The notes under the pieces are model-generated. The model had not been told where the DNA came from. It ran no database searches and saw only the letters and a list, made by a program, of their open reading frames with translations. This document shows positions 39,151 through 48,257 of a stretch of 64,000 nucleotides of DNA, in pieces. The stretch lies in contig JBBDIK010000014.1 of the NCBI GenBank assembly GCA_040880465.1, positions 21,083 through 85,082 on the forward strand, in the 5' to 3' direction. The translations under genes were made by a program, and so were the position numbers. This stretch comes from JBBDIK01 sp040880465 (lineage in GTDB: Bacteria; Actinomycetota; UBA4738; JBBDHU01). Each line of letters starts with the position of its first letter. Within the stretch, counting starts at the first letter, position 1.

Positions 39151-40400
39151 GTCTCGCTCGCGACCTTGCGCAACGCGATGACGGCGTTCTGACCACCGAA
39201 CCCGAACGAGTTCGAGATGGCGAACCGGACGTCCGCCTCGCGCGCCTCGTTCGGAACGTAATCGAGGTCGCACTCGGGGTCGGGGGTCTCGTAGTGGATC
39301 GTCGGAGGGATGATCCCGTTCTGCAGGGTCAGCGCAGTCGCGGCCGCTTCCATCGCGCCGGCGGCACCGAGGAGGTGCCCCGTCATCGACTTCACGGACG
39401 AGATGGCGATCCGGTGCGCGTTCTCCTCGCCGAGAGCCGCCTTGATCGCGGCCGTCTCGCCCGCATCGTTCAGCTGCGTCGACGTGCCGTGGGCGTTCAC
39501 GTAGTCAACGGCCGACGGATCCTCCCCGGCGTCCTCGAGCGCCCATCGGATGGCGAGTGCTGCGCCGGTACCCTTCGGGTCGGGCGCGGTGATGTGGTAC
39601 GCGTCCGCCGACGCCCCGTAGCCGGCGATCTCGGCGTAGATGTGCGCTCCGCGGGCGTTCGCGTGCTCCTCGCTCTCGAGGATCAGTGCCACCCCACCTT
39701 CGGAGAGCACGAACCCGTTCCGGTTCGCATCGAACGGCCGCGAGGCCGTCTCGACGTCGCTGTTCTTGGTCAGTGCCGTCATGTTCGCGAACGCGGAGAT
39801 CGTCAGGCGGAGGGTGCCGGACTCGGCGCCGCCGGCGACCGCGACGTCGACGTAGCCGTCGCGGACGAGCCTGTAGCTCTCTCCGACGGCGTGGGCGCCG
39901 GACGCACAGGCCGAGACCGTGCAGAGGTTCGGACCCATGAACCCGAGCTGCATCGCGACGTGACCGGCGACGGCGTTGGCCATCAGCGCCGGAACCGTGA
40001 AAGGACTGACGCGCCGGGGACCCTTCTCCGCCAGCACCTCGGCCTGCTCGAGGATGGTGGTGATCCCCCCGACTCCGGAACCGATCACGACCCCGGCCCG
40101 CTCCGGGTTCACGTCGGGTTCGCCGGCGTCCTTCCAGGCAAGCTGTGAGGCCGCGATGCCGAGTTGCACGAACCGGTCGGTCCGGCGGATCTCCTTGGGA
40201 CCGAGGTAGTCGGCCGGCTCGAAATCCTGAACGCGCCCTGCGATCGTGACCGGCAGGTCCGTGGTGTCGAGGTAGTCGATAGGGAAGATGCCGTTGCGTC
40301 CGGTGGTCAGGCCCTCCCAGAAGGCATCGCGCCCGGTTCCGATCGGCGTGACCGGTCCGATGCCGGTGACGACGACCTTTCGGCGGTCGCTACTTGACAC
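39147..40400 (-). CDS. fabF: 3-oxoacyl-[acyl-carrier-protein] synthase II
   Basis: Condensing enzyme of type II fatty acid synthesis. 417 residues with the Cys-His-His triad: TVSACASGAHAVGE (Cys about 170), YVNAHGTSTQLNDAGE (His about 309) and VKSMTGHLLGAAG (His about 346), plus the glycine-rich FGFGGQNAV end. Its start overlaps the acpP stop region by 11 bases, so the two are coupled. Last gene of the minus-strand FAS-II operon. Confidence 0.95.
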   Translation of the reverse strand: MSSSDRRKVVVTGIGPVTPIGTGRDAFWEGLTTGRNGIFPIDYLDTTDLPVTIAGRVQDFEPADYLGPKEIRRTDRFVQLGIAASQLAWKDAGEPDVNPERAGVVIGSGVGGITTILEQAEVLAEKGPRRVSPFTVPALMANAVAGHVAMQLGFMGPNLCTVSACASGAHAVGESYRLVRDGYVDVAVAGGAESGTLRLTISAFANMTALTKNSDVETASRPFDANRNGFVLSEGGVALILESEEHANARGAHIYAEIAGYGASADAYHITAPDPKGTGAALAIRWALEDAGEDPSAVDYVNAHGTSTQLNDAGETAAIKAALGEENAHRIAISSVKSMTGHLLGAAGAMEAAATALTLQNGIIPPTIHYETPDPECDLDYVPNEAREADVRFAISNSFGFGGQNAVIALRKVASET

Positions 40401-40638
40401 CGAGCTTGGAGGCGACGAGTCCGACCGCTTGGCCGACCGTCTTGACGTTCTCCATCTCTTCCTCGGGGATCTCGATGCTCCACTCCTCCTCGAGGGCGAG
40501 CACCGCTTCGACGAGGTCGAGCGAGTCCGCGTTCAGGTCCTCCGCGAAGCGCGCGTCGGGCGTGACCTGCGCCTCTTCCACCGCGAGCTGTTCCGCCAGA
40601 ACCTTCTGCACGCGCTCCTGGATCTCTGCCTTGTCCAT
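40390..40638 (-). CDS. acpP: Acyl carrier protein
   Basis: 82-residue carrier. The phosphopantetheine serine is in NADSLDLVEAVLAL (DSLD, about residue 39), in an acidic four-helix context typical of fatty-acid ACP. A GAGGA ribosome site precedes the ATG. Placed between fabG and fabF. Confidence 0.96.
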   Translation of the reverse strand: MDKAEIQERVQKVLAEQLAVEEAQVTPDARFAEDLNADSLDLVEAVLALEEEWSIEIPEEEMENVKTVGQAVGLVASKLGVK

Positions 40639-40703
40639 CTACGTCCTCCTCGGTTCCCACCGTCATCTGGTCCGGGCCTCGGGCGGCCCGCAAGCCAGAA
40701 AGC

Positions 40704-41435
40704 CTACGCGGTCAGGCCGCCATCGACAGGCACTACCGCTCCGCTCACGTACGCCGCCTCATCCGACATCAGGAACCCGACCACGGCGGCCACGTCCTCC
40801 GGGGTCGCCGCCCGCCCCAGCGGGGTGTGCTCGATCATGGAGGCCCATTGCTCCTCGGTAAGCACGGATACCATCTCGGTGTCGACGAGCCCCGGGCAGA
40901 CTGCGTTCACGGTGACCCCGCGCGGCCCGACCTCCCGGGCGACCGAACGGGTCATCCCGACGACGCCGGACTTGGCAGCCGTGTAGGCGGCTTGACCCGG
41001 GTTCCCGCGTAGCGCGACGGCGGACGACACGTTCACGATGCGGCCCCAGCGCTGGCGCATCATGCCCCGGAGCGCCGCCTTGGTGCACAGGAACGTGCCG
41101 GTCACGTTGACCTTCATCGTCTGTTCGAACGTCTCGGTCGGGTACTTGACCGTGAGACCGTCCTTGGTCATGCCGGCATTGTTGACGAGCCCCGTGATGA
41201 CCCCGAGCGCGTCCGCGGCCTCGCGGAACGCCTCCGTGACCGATTCCTCGTCCGTGATGTCTATACGGACGACCGTGCCGCTTCCTCCGGCCGCCTCAAC
41301 CGCATCGAGGGTCTCCTTGGCCTTGATCTCGTTGCCGCGGTAACCGACGGCGATCGACCAGCCGTCCTGCGCCAGCCGGAGCGCGCACGCACGCCCGATG
41401 CCGCCTGAGCCGCCCGTGACCAGGGCAGTTTTCAC
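40704..41435 (-). CDS. fabG: 3-oxoacyl-[acyl-carrier-protein] reductase
   Basis: NADPH-dependent short-chain reductase. ALVTGGSGGIGRA is the Rossmann loop, GLVNNAGMT the NNAG motif, NVSSAVA the catalytic Ser and YTAAKSGVVG the Y-x-x-x-K pair, with NAVCPGLVDTEM closing. GTG 41435 gives the GTGA overlap with fabH that recurs in this operon and 243 residues; an ATG seven codons upstream is possible but lacks a ribosome site. 65 bases separate it from acpP. Confidence 0.94.
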   Translation of the reverse strand: MKTALVTGGSGGIGRACALRLAQDGWSIAVGYRGNEIKAKETLDAVEAAGGSGTVVRIDITDEESVTEAFREAADALGVITGLVNNAGMTKDGLTVKYPTETFEQTMKVNVTGTFLCTKAALRGMMRQRWGRIVNVSSAVALRGNPGQAAYTAAKSGVVGMTRSVAREVGPRGVTVNAVCPGLVDTEMVSVLTEEQWASMIEHTPLGRAATPEDVAAVVGFLMSDEAAYVSGAVVPVDGGLTA

Positions 41436-42433
41436 GTTGGTTCCGGTGCCGTCCATCGCACCAGGTTAGCGCCCCAGGCCAACCCGGCACCGAACGAGGT
41501 GAGCAGGACCAGATCGCCCGGCGCGATCCGACCTGCGCGCCACGCGTGGTCCAGCGCGATCGGGATCGATGCCGCAGATGTGTTTCCAACCTCTTCCACG
41601 TCGACCGCGCACCGCTCAGGCGGGATCCCGAGCTGTTTGGCGACCGTCGCCATGATCCGCAGGTTCGCTTGATGGGGGATGAGCAGATCGACGTCGTCCG
41701 GCGTGGTGCCCGACTTCTCGAGCAGTTCGCGACAGGCGCCCACCATCCCGCCGACCGCGCGCTTGTACACCTCGCGCCCGTTCGGCATCTTCACGAAGTG
41801 ATCGCGTGCCGCGATCGTCTCGGCGGTTGCCGGTCGCTCCACGCCACCCGCCGGGATCGTCAGCAACTCCGCAGCTGTGCCGTCGGCTGCGAGCACCGTG
41901 CCGATGATGCCGGGTTCCTCGGACGGGGTGAGGACCGCCGCGCCGGCGCCGTCGCCGAACAGGATGCACGTCGACCGGTCTTCGAAGTCGAGGATCCGCG
42001 ACAGCGTTTCCGCTCCGATCACCAGGACGGTGTCGGCGGTCCCCGACTGCACCATCGCGGTGCCGACCGAGAGGCCGTACGAGAACCCGCTGCAGGCGGC
42101 GTTCAGGTCGAACGCGGGACACGAGATGCCCAGCCGTTCCTGCACCATCACCGCCGCGGCCGGGAGCGGCCGGTCCGGCGTGAGGGTCGCGACGACGATG
42201 AGGTCGACCTGCTCGGGTGCGATCCCGGCGGCCTCGAGCGCGCGACGGCCGGCGTCGGCGGCAAGGGAAGCCGTGGTCTCGCCCTCGCCTGCGAAGTGGC
42301 GCGCCCGGATGCCCGTGCGTTCGCGGATCCATTCGTCGTTCGTGTCGAGGATGGTCTCGAAGTACTCGTTGGGGACGCGCCGCTCGGGGAGCGCGGATCC
42401 GACACCGGAGATAGTCGCGTTGCGCCCGTTCAC
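41432..42433 (-). CDS. fabH: 3-oxoacyl-[acyl-carrier-protein] synthase III
   Basis: Starts fatty-acid synthesis by joining an acyl-CoA primer to malonyl-ACP. 333 residues with Cys in LNAACSGFSYGL, His in LIPHQANLRI and Asn in VGNTSAASIP, the complete triad, and TNDEWIRERTGI near the N-terminus. GTG 42433 overlaps the upstream gene by four bases. Branched- versus straight-chain primer preference cannot be read from these motifs. Confidence 0.95.
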   Translation of the reverse strand: MNGRNATISGVGSALPERRVPNEYFETILDTNDEWIRERTGIRARHFAGEGETTASLAADAGRRALEAAGIAPEQVDLIVVATLTPDRPLPAAAVMVQERLGISCPAFDLNAACSGFSYGLSVGTAMVQSGTADTVLVIGAETLSRILDFEDRSTCILFGDGAGAAVLTPSEEPGIIGTVLAADGTAAELLTIPAGGVERPATAETIAARDHFVKMPNGREVYKRAVGGMVGACRELLEKSGTTPDDVDLLIPHQANLRIMATVAKQLGIPPERCAVDVEEVGNTSAASIPIALDHAWRAGRIAPGDLVLLTSFGAGLAWGANLVRWTAPEPT

Positions 42434-42762
42434 GCCCCGCGCTCCTCGGCGGAGCCGCCCTCGACCGGCTTCATGATCGTCTTGCCCTCGGCAAGCGCCT
42501 CCATCCAAGCGATCGGCTGCCCCTGTCGGACCGGCTCGCCGTCGCGGCCCATCATCCCGCCCATCCGGCCCCGCATCGGGGCATGCACGTCGTCGGGTTC
42601 GGCGCTGGAGTGCTCGATCCTGGCGACGATCTGGCCCTCTTCGATCCATTCCTGGCCGTCCACGAAGTTCTTCGGCGGCAGGATGTGCAGGCGGCCGGTG
42701 GCCGGAGCCACGATCAGGACGAGGGGGAGCGCACCGCCGCCTTCCCCGACCTGGTCGCTCAC
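42430..42762 (-). CDS. Biotinyl/lipoyl-domain-like protein without the attachment lysine
   Basis: A 110-residue protein shaped like a barrel-sandwich (biotin carboxyl carrier) domain: VLIVAPATGRLHILPP, WIEEGQIVARIEHSS, VHAPMRGRMGGMMGRDGEPV and RQGQPIAWMEAL match the turn-and-strand pattern of BCCP in order. But where BCCP has E-A-M-K-M, this has a SAEPDD stretch, so there is no lysine to carry biotin or lipoate. It sits between fabD and fabH, coupled by GTGA overlaps on both sides. It may be a structural or regulatory relative of AccB; function unknown. Confidence 0.72.
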   Translation of the reverse strand: MSDQVGEGGGALPLVLIVAPATGRLHILPPKNFVDGQEWIEEGQIVARIEHSSAEPDDVHAPMRGRMGGMMGRDGEPVRQGQPIAWMEALAEGKTIMKPVEGGSAEERGA

Positions 42763-43706
42763 GCAGCGCCCCCTTCCAGACCCGAAACGAACGTTGCAGC
42801 CGCCTCCGGGCTGCCCACCGGGCTCGTGGACGCGCCCTTGACGCACCGGCGCGCCAGTTTCGACAGTACCTCGCCGGGGCCGGCCTCCGCGAACGTCGTG
42901 ATCTCGAGGTCATCGACCATCGCGACCATCGTCCGTTCCCATCGGACGGGCGAGACCATCTGGCGCGAGATCAGGTCTCGGAGCGCGGAGGGCTCGGTCG
43001 TCGGCCGGGCGCTGACGTTCGGGACGACCGGGAACCGCGGCTCCTGGAACTCGAGGTTCGCGATCGCTTCGCGGACGGCCGGCGATGCGGGTTTCATCAG
43101 CGGCGAATGGAACGCGCCGGCGACGTTCAGGCGGATCGCTTTCACGCCACGGCTGCGCGCGACTTCCTCTGCGCGTTCGATCGCGGGGATCGAACCGGAC
43201 AGGACGACCTGGGTCGGCGCGTTCTCGTTCGCGACCTGCAACACATCGCCTCGCCCCGCGACGTCGCACAGTTCGGCGGCGTCGGGAGGGGAGAGTCCGA
43301 TGACCGCCGTCATCCCACTCGGTGTAGCGTCCGAAGCCTCCTGCATCGCCGACCCGCGGACCTTGACCGCTTCGAACGCGGGCTCCAGTTCCAACGCGCC
43401 GGCAGCGACGAGCGCCGCGAACTCGCCCAGCGAATGGCCGGCCGCCGCGCCGAAGGTCACGCCTTCGGCCTCCAGGACGCGGAACGCCGCGACGTCACAC
43501 GCGAACACGGCCGGCTGCACGATCTCGGTGGTCCCCAGCGCCGCTTCGTCGCGCGCCAGCTCGACGATGTCCTTGCCCATGACCTCGGAGCAGCGATCGA
43601 GAACTTCCCGCGCGGCGGGGTGGGTGGTCCACGCGTCGGCCATCCCGGTGAACTGGGATCCTTGGCCCGGGAACAGGGCGCCGACGACGATGTCAGAGGT
43701 GGGCAT
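42759..43706 (-). CDS. fabD: Malonyl-CoA:ACP transacylase
   Basis: Loads malonate onto ACP. 315 residues: LFPGQGSQFTGM opens, the nucleophile is in AAGHSLGEFAAL (GHSLG, Ser about 93), and the catalytic His is in NVAGAFHSPLM (about 207). First gene of the minus-strand FAS-II operon, divergent from mreB; the 140 bases between must hold promoters for both. Confidence 0.95.
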   Translation of the reverse strand: MPTSDIVVGALFPGQGSQFTGMADAWTTHPAAREVLDRCSEVMGKDIVELARDEAALGTTEIVQPAVFACDVAAFRVLEAEGVTFGAAAGHSLGEFAALVAAGALELEPAFEAVKVRGSAMQEASDATPSGMTAVIGLSPPDAAELCDVAGRGDVLQVANENAPTQVVLSGSIPAIERAEEVARSRGVKAIRLNVAGAFHSPLMKPASPAVREAIANLEFQEPRFPVVPNVSARPTTEPSALRDLISRQMVSPVRWERTMVAMVDDLEITTFAEAGPGEVLSKLARRCVKGASTSPVGSPEAAATFVSGLEGGAA

Positions 43707-43807
43707 GGGTCATCAGGTTCGCAGAACTGACCGCCGGTTGCACCTCTGGCTGCCGACCTGCTTGCAGGTCCGGTCTCCAGAGCGGAAACCACCCGTAGGC
43801 AGGAGTG

Positions 43808-43836
43808 TTGCCAGGCCTACCCTCAGCCTGTAGAAC
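43808..43836 (+). promoter_or_regulatory. Predicted sigma-70-type promoter of mreB
   Basis: TTGCCA at 43808-43813 and TAGAAC at 43831-43836 are separated by exactly 17 bases. Transcription would begin around 43843, only a few bases before the mreB ATG at 43849, so the message would be nearly leaderless. Prediction from sequence only. Confidence 0.55.
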
Positions 43837-43848
43837 TTGGGGCGACCC

Positions 43849-44925
43849 ATGGCCGATAGACCGCAACAGAACCTTCCTTCCCCGAGGCAGGCTGCCGAAG
43901 GCATCACCGGGTTCCTTGGCCGCGATATGGCGGTAGATCTTGGAACCGCGAACACGCTCGTCTACGTTCGGGGCCGAGGCATCGTCTTGAACGAGCCCTC
44001 GGTGGTCGCCATCAACACCCACTCCGGTGCGATCCTTGCCGTCGGGTCTGAGGCCAAACGCATGATCGGGCGCACGCCATCACACATCCGCGCGGTCCGG
44101 CCCCTCAAGGACGGTGTCATCGCCGACTTCGACGTCACCGAGAAGATGCTCCGGTACTTCATCCAGAAGGTGCACAAGCGCAGGCTGCTCGCGAAACCGC
44201 GCGTCGTCGTATGCGTTCCGTCGGGTATCACCGGCGTCGAGCAGCGCGCGGTCGAGGAAGCGACCATCGCCGCGGGAGCGCGGCGCGCGTACATCATCGA
44301 GGAGCCGATGGCCGCGGCCATCGGTGCCGGGCTTCCGATCCACGAGCCGAGCGGGAACATGATCGTCGACATCGGCGGCGGAACGACCGAGGTCGCCGTC
44401 ATCTCCCTCGGCGGCGTCGTGACGTCGACCAGTCTGCGCATCGGTGGGGACCGGCTCGACGATGCCATCGTGACCTACGTGAAGAAGGAGTACTCGCTGT
44501 TGCTCGGCGAGCGCACGGCGGAGGCGCTGAAGCTCGCGATCGCCTCGGCGTTCCCGATGCCCGAAGAGATGCGCGCCGAGATCAAGGGGCGCGATCTCGT
44601 GTCTGGGCTTCCGAAGACGATCCTCATCTCGGCCGAGGAGGTCCGCAAGGCGGTCGAGGAGCCGGTGAACGCCATCATCGACTCGATCAAGACCTCCCTG
44701 GACCGAACCCCACCCGAACTCGCCGCCGACATCATGGATAAGGGCATCATGCTCACCGGCGGCGGCGCCCTGCTCCGGGGGATCGATGAACGCCTCAAGC
44801 ACGAGACCGGGATGCCCGTCAAGATCGCCGACAAGCCCCTCTCCTCCGTGGCGATCGGTTCCGGGAAGTGCCTGGAGGAGTTCGAGGTCCTGCAGCGCGT
44901 GCTCGTGAGCCCCACCCGGCGATAA
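43849..44925 (+). CDS. mreB: Rod shape-determining protein MreB
   Basis: Actin-like ATPase that polymerises on the membrane and directs lateral wall synthesis. 358 residues with the actin-fold nucleotide motifs: phosphate 1 DMAVDLGTANTLVYV, phosphate 2 IVDIGGGTTEVAVI and adenosine GIMLTGGGALLRGID, plus EEPMAAAIGAG. ATG 43849 is used; a TTG four codons earlier is less likely. First gene of mreBCD-mrdA-rodA. Confidence 0.96.
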   Translation: MADRPQQNLPSPRQAAEGITGFLGRDMAVDLGTANTLVYVRGRGIVLNEPSVVAINTHSGAILAVGSEAKRMIGRTPSHIRAVRPLKDGVIADFDVTEKMLRYFIQKVHKRRLLAKPRVVVCVPSGITGVEQRAVEEATIAAGARRAYIIEEPMAAAIGAGLPIHEPSGNMIVDIGGGTTEVAVISLGGVVTSTSLRIGGDRLDDAIVTYVKKEYSLLLGERTAEALKLAIASAFPMPEEMRAEIKGRDLVSGLPKTILISAEEVRKAVEEPVNAIIDSIKTSLDRTPPELAADIMDKGIMLTGGGALLRGIDERLKHETGMPVKIADKPLSSVAIGSGKCLEEFEVLQRVLVSPTRR

Positions 44926-44928
44926 TCC

Positions 44929-45783
44929 GTGGCCCTGAAGCCGCGTGCCCGCAACGCCCGCCTCCTGATGGTGTGCTTGGTCATCGCCTGTCTGGTCGTC
45001 ATCACCGTTGACTTCCGCCAGGGCGATAAGGGACCGCTCGAGGGGATCGGACGCGCCACACTTTCGGTGATCACGCCCTTCCAGGAGGCGATGTCGAAGA
45101 TCACCCGCCCCGTCGGCAACTTCTTCTCGGCGCTGGTCTCCCTTCCCTCCCTGAAGAAGGAGAACGACGAACTGCGGGAGCGGAACGCCTTCCTCGAGTC
45201 CCAGCTCTCCGCCGCCGCGGATCTGCAGGCCAAGGTCACGGAACTCGAGAAGGACCTTGAGCTCGCGGACCGGATCGGCGGTGGGGAGCCGACGGGCGCG
45301 TTCGTCATCTCCAACGGGGTCTCGAACTTCGAGTGGTCCATCACGATCGACAAGGGCTCGGACGACGGCGTACAGGTCGGCGACGCCGTCGTGGTCAGTG
45401 CCGGACTGGTCGGGCGCGTCGTTCGCGTCACCGGTGGTTCGGCCGACGTCCAGCTCATCACCGATCCCGACTCGGGTGTCGCCGGCCGGATCGGCGACAC
45501 GAAGGAGACCGGCGTGGTGTTGGGACAAGGTGAACGCGACATGAAGATGGAGGGGATCGACGCGGCCGTTCCGACGTCGCAACTCAATGGAAAGATCGTG
45601 AAATCGGTGGGCTACCGGATCGGCGATCAGTCGAACGTGTATCCCCCCGGCATCCCGATCGGGACCGTGTCGCGCGTGCTCGATTCCGCCGGTGCATTGT
45701 CGAAGTACGTCACGATCGCGCCGGTCGTCGACTTCTCGGCGCTCGACGTGGTGTTGGTGGTCCGTTCCGGGACCCCGGGATAG
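44929..45783 (+). CDS. mreC: Rod shape-determining protein MreC
   Basis: Single-pass membrane protein that links MreB filaments to the periplasmic synthases. 284 residues: basic N-terminus, membrane helix at about 10-27, a coiled coil (LKKENDELRERNAFLES) at about 75-115 and the beta-rich MreC domain (FEWSITIDKGSDDGVQVGD, GLVGRVVRV). GTG start three bases after the mreB stop. Confidence 0.93.
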   Translation: MALKPRARNARLLMVCLVIACLVVITVDFRQGDKGPLEGIGRATLSVITPFQEAMSKITRPVGNFFSALVSLPSLKKENDELRERNAFLESQLSAAADLQAKVTELEKDLELADRIGGGEPTGAFVISNGVSNFEWSITIDKGSDDGVQVGDAVVVSAGLVGRVVRVTGGSADVQLITDPDSGVAGRIGDTKETGVVLGQGERDMKMEGIDAAVPTSQLNGKIVKSVGYRIGDQSNVYPPGIPIGTVSRVLDSAGALSKYVTIAPVVDFSALDVVLVVRSGTPG

Positions 45784-45793
45784 CCTGGTCGCC

Positions 45794-46300
45794 ATGCGAC
45801 GAACCGTCTCCATCACCCTCATCATCCTCACGGCACTGCTGCTGCAGTCGACGATCTTCGGCGAGATCCGACTGGTCGGCGCGCGGCCCGAGCTCATCTA
45901 TCTCGTGACGATCCTGCTCGCGATGATGGAGGGGCCGTCCGAGGGCGCGATCGTCGGATTCGCCGGCGGGATGGCACAAGACTTCCTGCTGAACCAGCCG
46001 AAGGGCATGACCGCCCTGACGCTCACGTTGCTCGGGTACGTCATCGGGACCCTGCGGCAGTACATCGTGACCCCGTCGCCGTGGCTGCCGGTCATCCTCG
46101 CGGGCATCGGGACGTTCGCCGGCGTCGTGTTCTACGGCTCGATCGCGTTCCTGCTCGGGCAACTGGATACCGGCTGGGGCTACCTGTTGAAGGTGGCGCT
46201 GCTCTCCGGCGCGTACAACGCCCTGCTGACCCCAGTGGTGTATCCGCTCCTCAAGCGCGTCTCGCAGGCGTCCTCGGCGAGGCGTGTCTTCCGGTGGTGA
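45794..46300 (+). CDS. mreD: Rod shape-determining protein MreD
   Basis: A 168-residue polytopic membrane protein with about five hydrophobic helices; PELIYLVTILLAMMEGPSEG and FAGGMAQDFLL match the MreD pattern (the conserved G-x-x-x-G-F-x-x-G-L-x-x-D region). Placed between mreC and the PBP2 gene, its standard site. ATG 45794 chosen. Confidence 0.9.
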   Translation: MRRTVSITLIILTALLLQSTIFGEIRLVGARPELIYLVTILLAMMEGPSEGAIVGFAGGMAQDFLLNQPKGMTALTLTLLGYVIGTLRQYIVTPSPWLPVILAGIGTFAGVVFYGSIAFLLGQLDTGWGYLLKVALLSGAYNALLTPVVYPLLKRVSQASSARRVFRW

Positions 46301-46304
46301 GCCG

Positions 46305-48257
46305 ATGACGACGGACGGCAAGGCCGGCTCCCGCCTCAAGGTCCTGGCGGGGCTGGTCGTGTTGATGTTCGCCGCGTTGACGGTTCGGCTGTGGTTCCTG
46401 CAGGTGCTGGCGTCGGAGAAGTACCTGACCGAAGCCTCCGAGAACGCCATCCGGTTCGTGGACCAGCCTGCGCCACGAGGCTCGATCCTCGACCGGAACG
46501 GCGAGCCGCTCGTGGAGAACCGGACGGCGCTCCAGGTCGAGGTGAACCGCCAAGAGCTCCCACAGGATCGTGCGCCGGTGATCCGCAGCCTTTCCCGCGT
46601 GCTGGGGGTCTCGCAGGAGGCGCTGACGCGACGCATCGACGACAAGCGCTACTACCCGTTCGCGCCCGTACCGATCGCCTTCGATGTCGACCAGAAGGTC
46701 AGATGGGCGATCGCCGAGCACTCGGAGGCTTTCCGAGGGGTCGATGTGCAGGAAGTCCCCGCCCGGGAGTACCCGCAGGGCGATATCGCCGAACACGTCG
46801 TCGGCTACATCGGCCGGTTGCTCGATTCCCAGATCGAAGACCCGAAGTTCGACGGATACGACCCGAACGACACGGTCGGGCAGGGGGGTCTCGAGTCCTT
46901 CTACGAGGAGGATCTCCGCGGCGACAAGGGAAAGCTCAAGCTCCAGGTGAACGCGGCCGGCGAGGTCATCAAGGAGATCGGGTCGGAGCCGTCCGTCCCC
47001 GGGAACGACCTCGTCCTCGCGCTGGACGCCGAGATCCAGGCGGCTGCGGAAGAGCATCTCGAGCAGGGGATGGAGCGGGCGCGCGACGCAGGGTTCAAGG
47101 CGACCTCGGGTACGGCGGTGGTCCTCGACCCGAACACCGGGGGAATCGTCGCCATCGCCTCGGTTCCGGGGTTCGACCCGACGATCTACGACGACGGACT
47201 CAACGAACGTGAGCAGAAGCTGCTCGAGATCGGCGAGAAACGGCCCCGCGACGCGCGGCTGCTCAACCGGGCGACGTCGGGCGAGTACCCGCCGGGCTCG
47301 ACCTTCAAGCCCTTCGTCGGGCTCGCCGCGCTTCGTGAGGGCATCGCTGCTCAAGGCAGCCAGTTCGACTGTGACGCGGTCTACTCGGTCCCGAAAGACC
47401 CGACGACGACGTTCCGCAACTGGGCGCCCGTGAACATGGGGCCGATGACGATCGCTCAGGCGTTGCCGCCGTCGTGCGACACCGTCTTCTACGAACTCGG
47501 GTATCAGTTCTGGTCGAAGTACTACAAGGAGGAGGGCGTGCGCGGCCCCGAGGTCATGCAGCGGGCACTCGCGGATCTCGGGTTCGGAACGTTCACCGGG
47601 ATCGATCTGCCGACGGGCTCGCCCGGACTCATCCCCACCGAGCAGTGGAAGAACGAGACGTTCAGCCGGGAGTTCGGTGGCCCCTATCAGGACAACCAGC
47701 GGCACTACTGCGACATCCACTTCTGTCCGGGCGACTACATCCTCATGGGCATCGGTCAGGGGAACGTGCGCGTGACGCCGTTGCAGCTCGCGTTGGCCTA
47801 CGGCGCCATCCAAACAGGTCGGCTCTGCGAACCGCGGCTGGCGCTGCGAACCCAGGAGCCGGGGGAGGGCAAGACGGTGCGTGAGGTTGCGTCCCGCTGT
47901 CACGAGTTGAAAGGGTTCAGCGAGACCGATCTGAAGTACGTGCGGAGCGCACTCAACGGCGTGGTGCAGGGGAACGGGACGGCCGCCGGCGCGTTCGCCG
48001 GCTTCCCGTTCGGTCAGGTGTCGGTGGGGGGCAAGACCGGGACGGCAGAGATCGCGGGCCAGGCGCAGGACAACTCGTGGTTCGCCGCCGTCACGCGCGG
48101 CACGGTCAAGGGCGAGACCGAGGATTACGTCGTCGTGGTCATGGTCGAGCGCGGCGGCCACGGTGCGGAGACCGCGGCGCCGATCACCCGCCAGATCATC
48201 GAGACCATCTACGGGCTGGACGTGTCCAAGTTCCACCTCGGGGCGGCGGCGGACTAG
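46305..48257 (+). CDS. mrdA: Penicillin-binding protein 2, elongasome transpeptidase
   Basis: Cross-links peptidoglycan during cell elongation, paired with RodA. 650 residues: one N-terminal membrane helix (about 12-33), a PBP dimerisation domain, then the transpeptidase domain with SxxK in PPGSTFKPFVG (about 331), SxN-position SCD in PPSCDTVFYELGY and KTG in GGKTGTAEI (about 576). The SCD in place of SxN is seen in other PBP2 proteins. ATG 46305 starts a basic stretch just before the helix; a start at 46284 is possible. Ends immediately before rodA. Confidence 0.93.
   Translation: MTTDGKAGSRLKVLAGLVVLMFAALTVRLWFLQVLASEKYLTEASENAIRFVDQPAPRGSILDRNGEPLVENRTALQVEVNRQELPQDRAPVIRSLSRVLGVSQEALTRRIDDKRYYPFAPVPIAFDVDQKVRWAIAEHSEAFRGVDVQEVPAREYPQGDIAEHVVGYIGRLLDSQIEDPKFDGYDPNDTVGQGGLESFYEEDLRGDKGKLKLQVNAAGEVIKEIGSEPSVPGNDLVLALDAEIQAAAEEHLEQGMERARDAGFKATSGTAVVLDPNTGGIVAIASVPGFDPTIYDDGLNEREQKLLEIGEKRPRDARLLNRATSGEYPPGSTFKPFVGLAALREGIAAQGSQFDCDAVYSVPKDPTTTFRNWAPVNMGPMTIAQALPPSCDTVFYELGYQFWSKYYKEEGVRGPEVMQRALADLGFGTFTGIDLPTGSPGLIPTEQWKNETFSREFGGPYQDNQRHYCDIHFCPGDYILMGIGQGNVRVTPLQLALAYGAIQTGRLCEPRLALRTQEPGEGKTVREVASRCHELKGFSETDLKYVRSALNGVVQGNGTAAGAFAGFPFGQVSVGGKTGTAEIAGQAQDNSWFAAVTRGTVKGETEDYVVVVMVERGGHGAETAAPITRQIIETIYGLDVSKFHLGAAAD

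Noticed and set aside
36997..39273. 758-codon antisense open frame over ndk and the serine hydrolase
   Set aside because: Composition is arginine/aspartate-rich noise opposite two clear genes.
44080..45897. 605-codon antisense open frame over mreB/mreC
   Set aside because: Opposes two well-supported genes and shows only codon-bias artefact.
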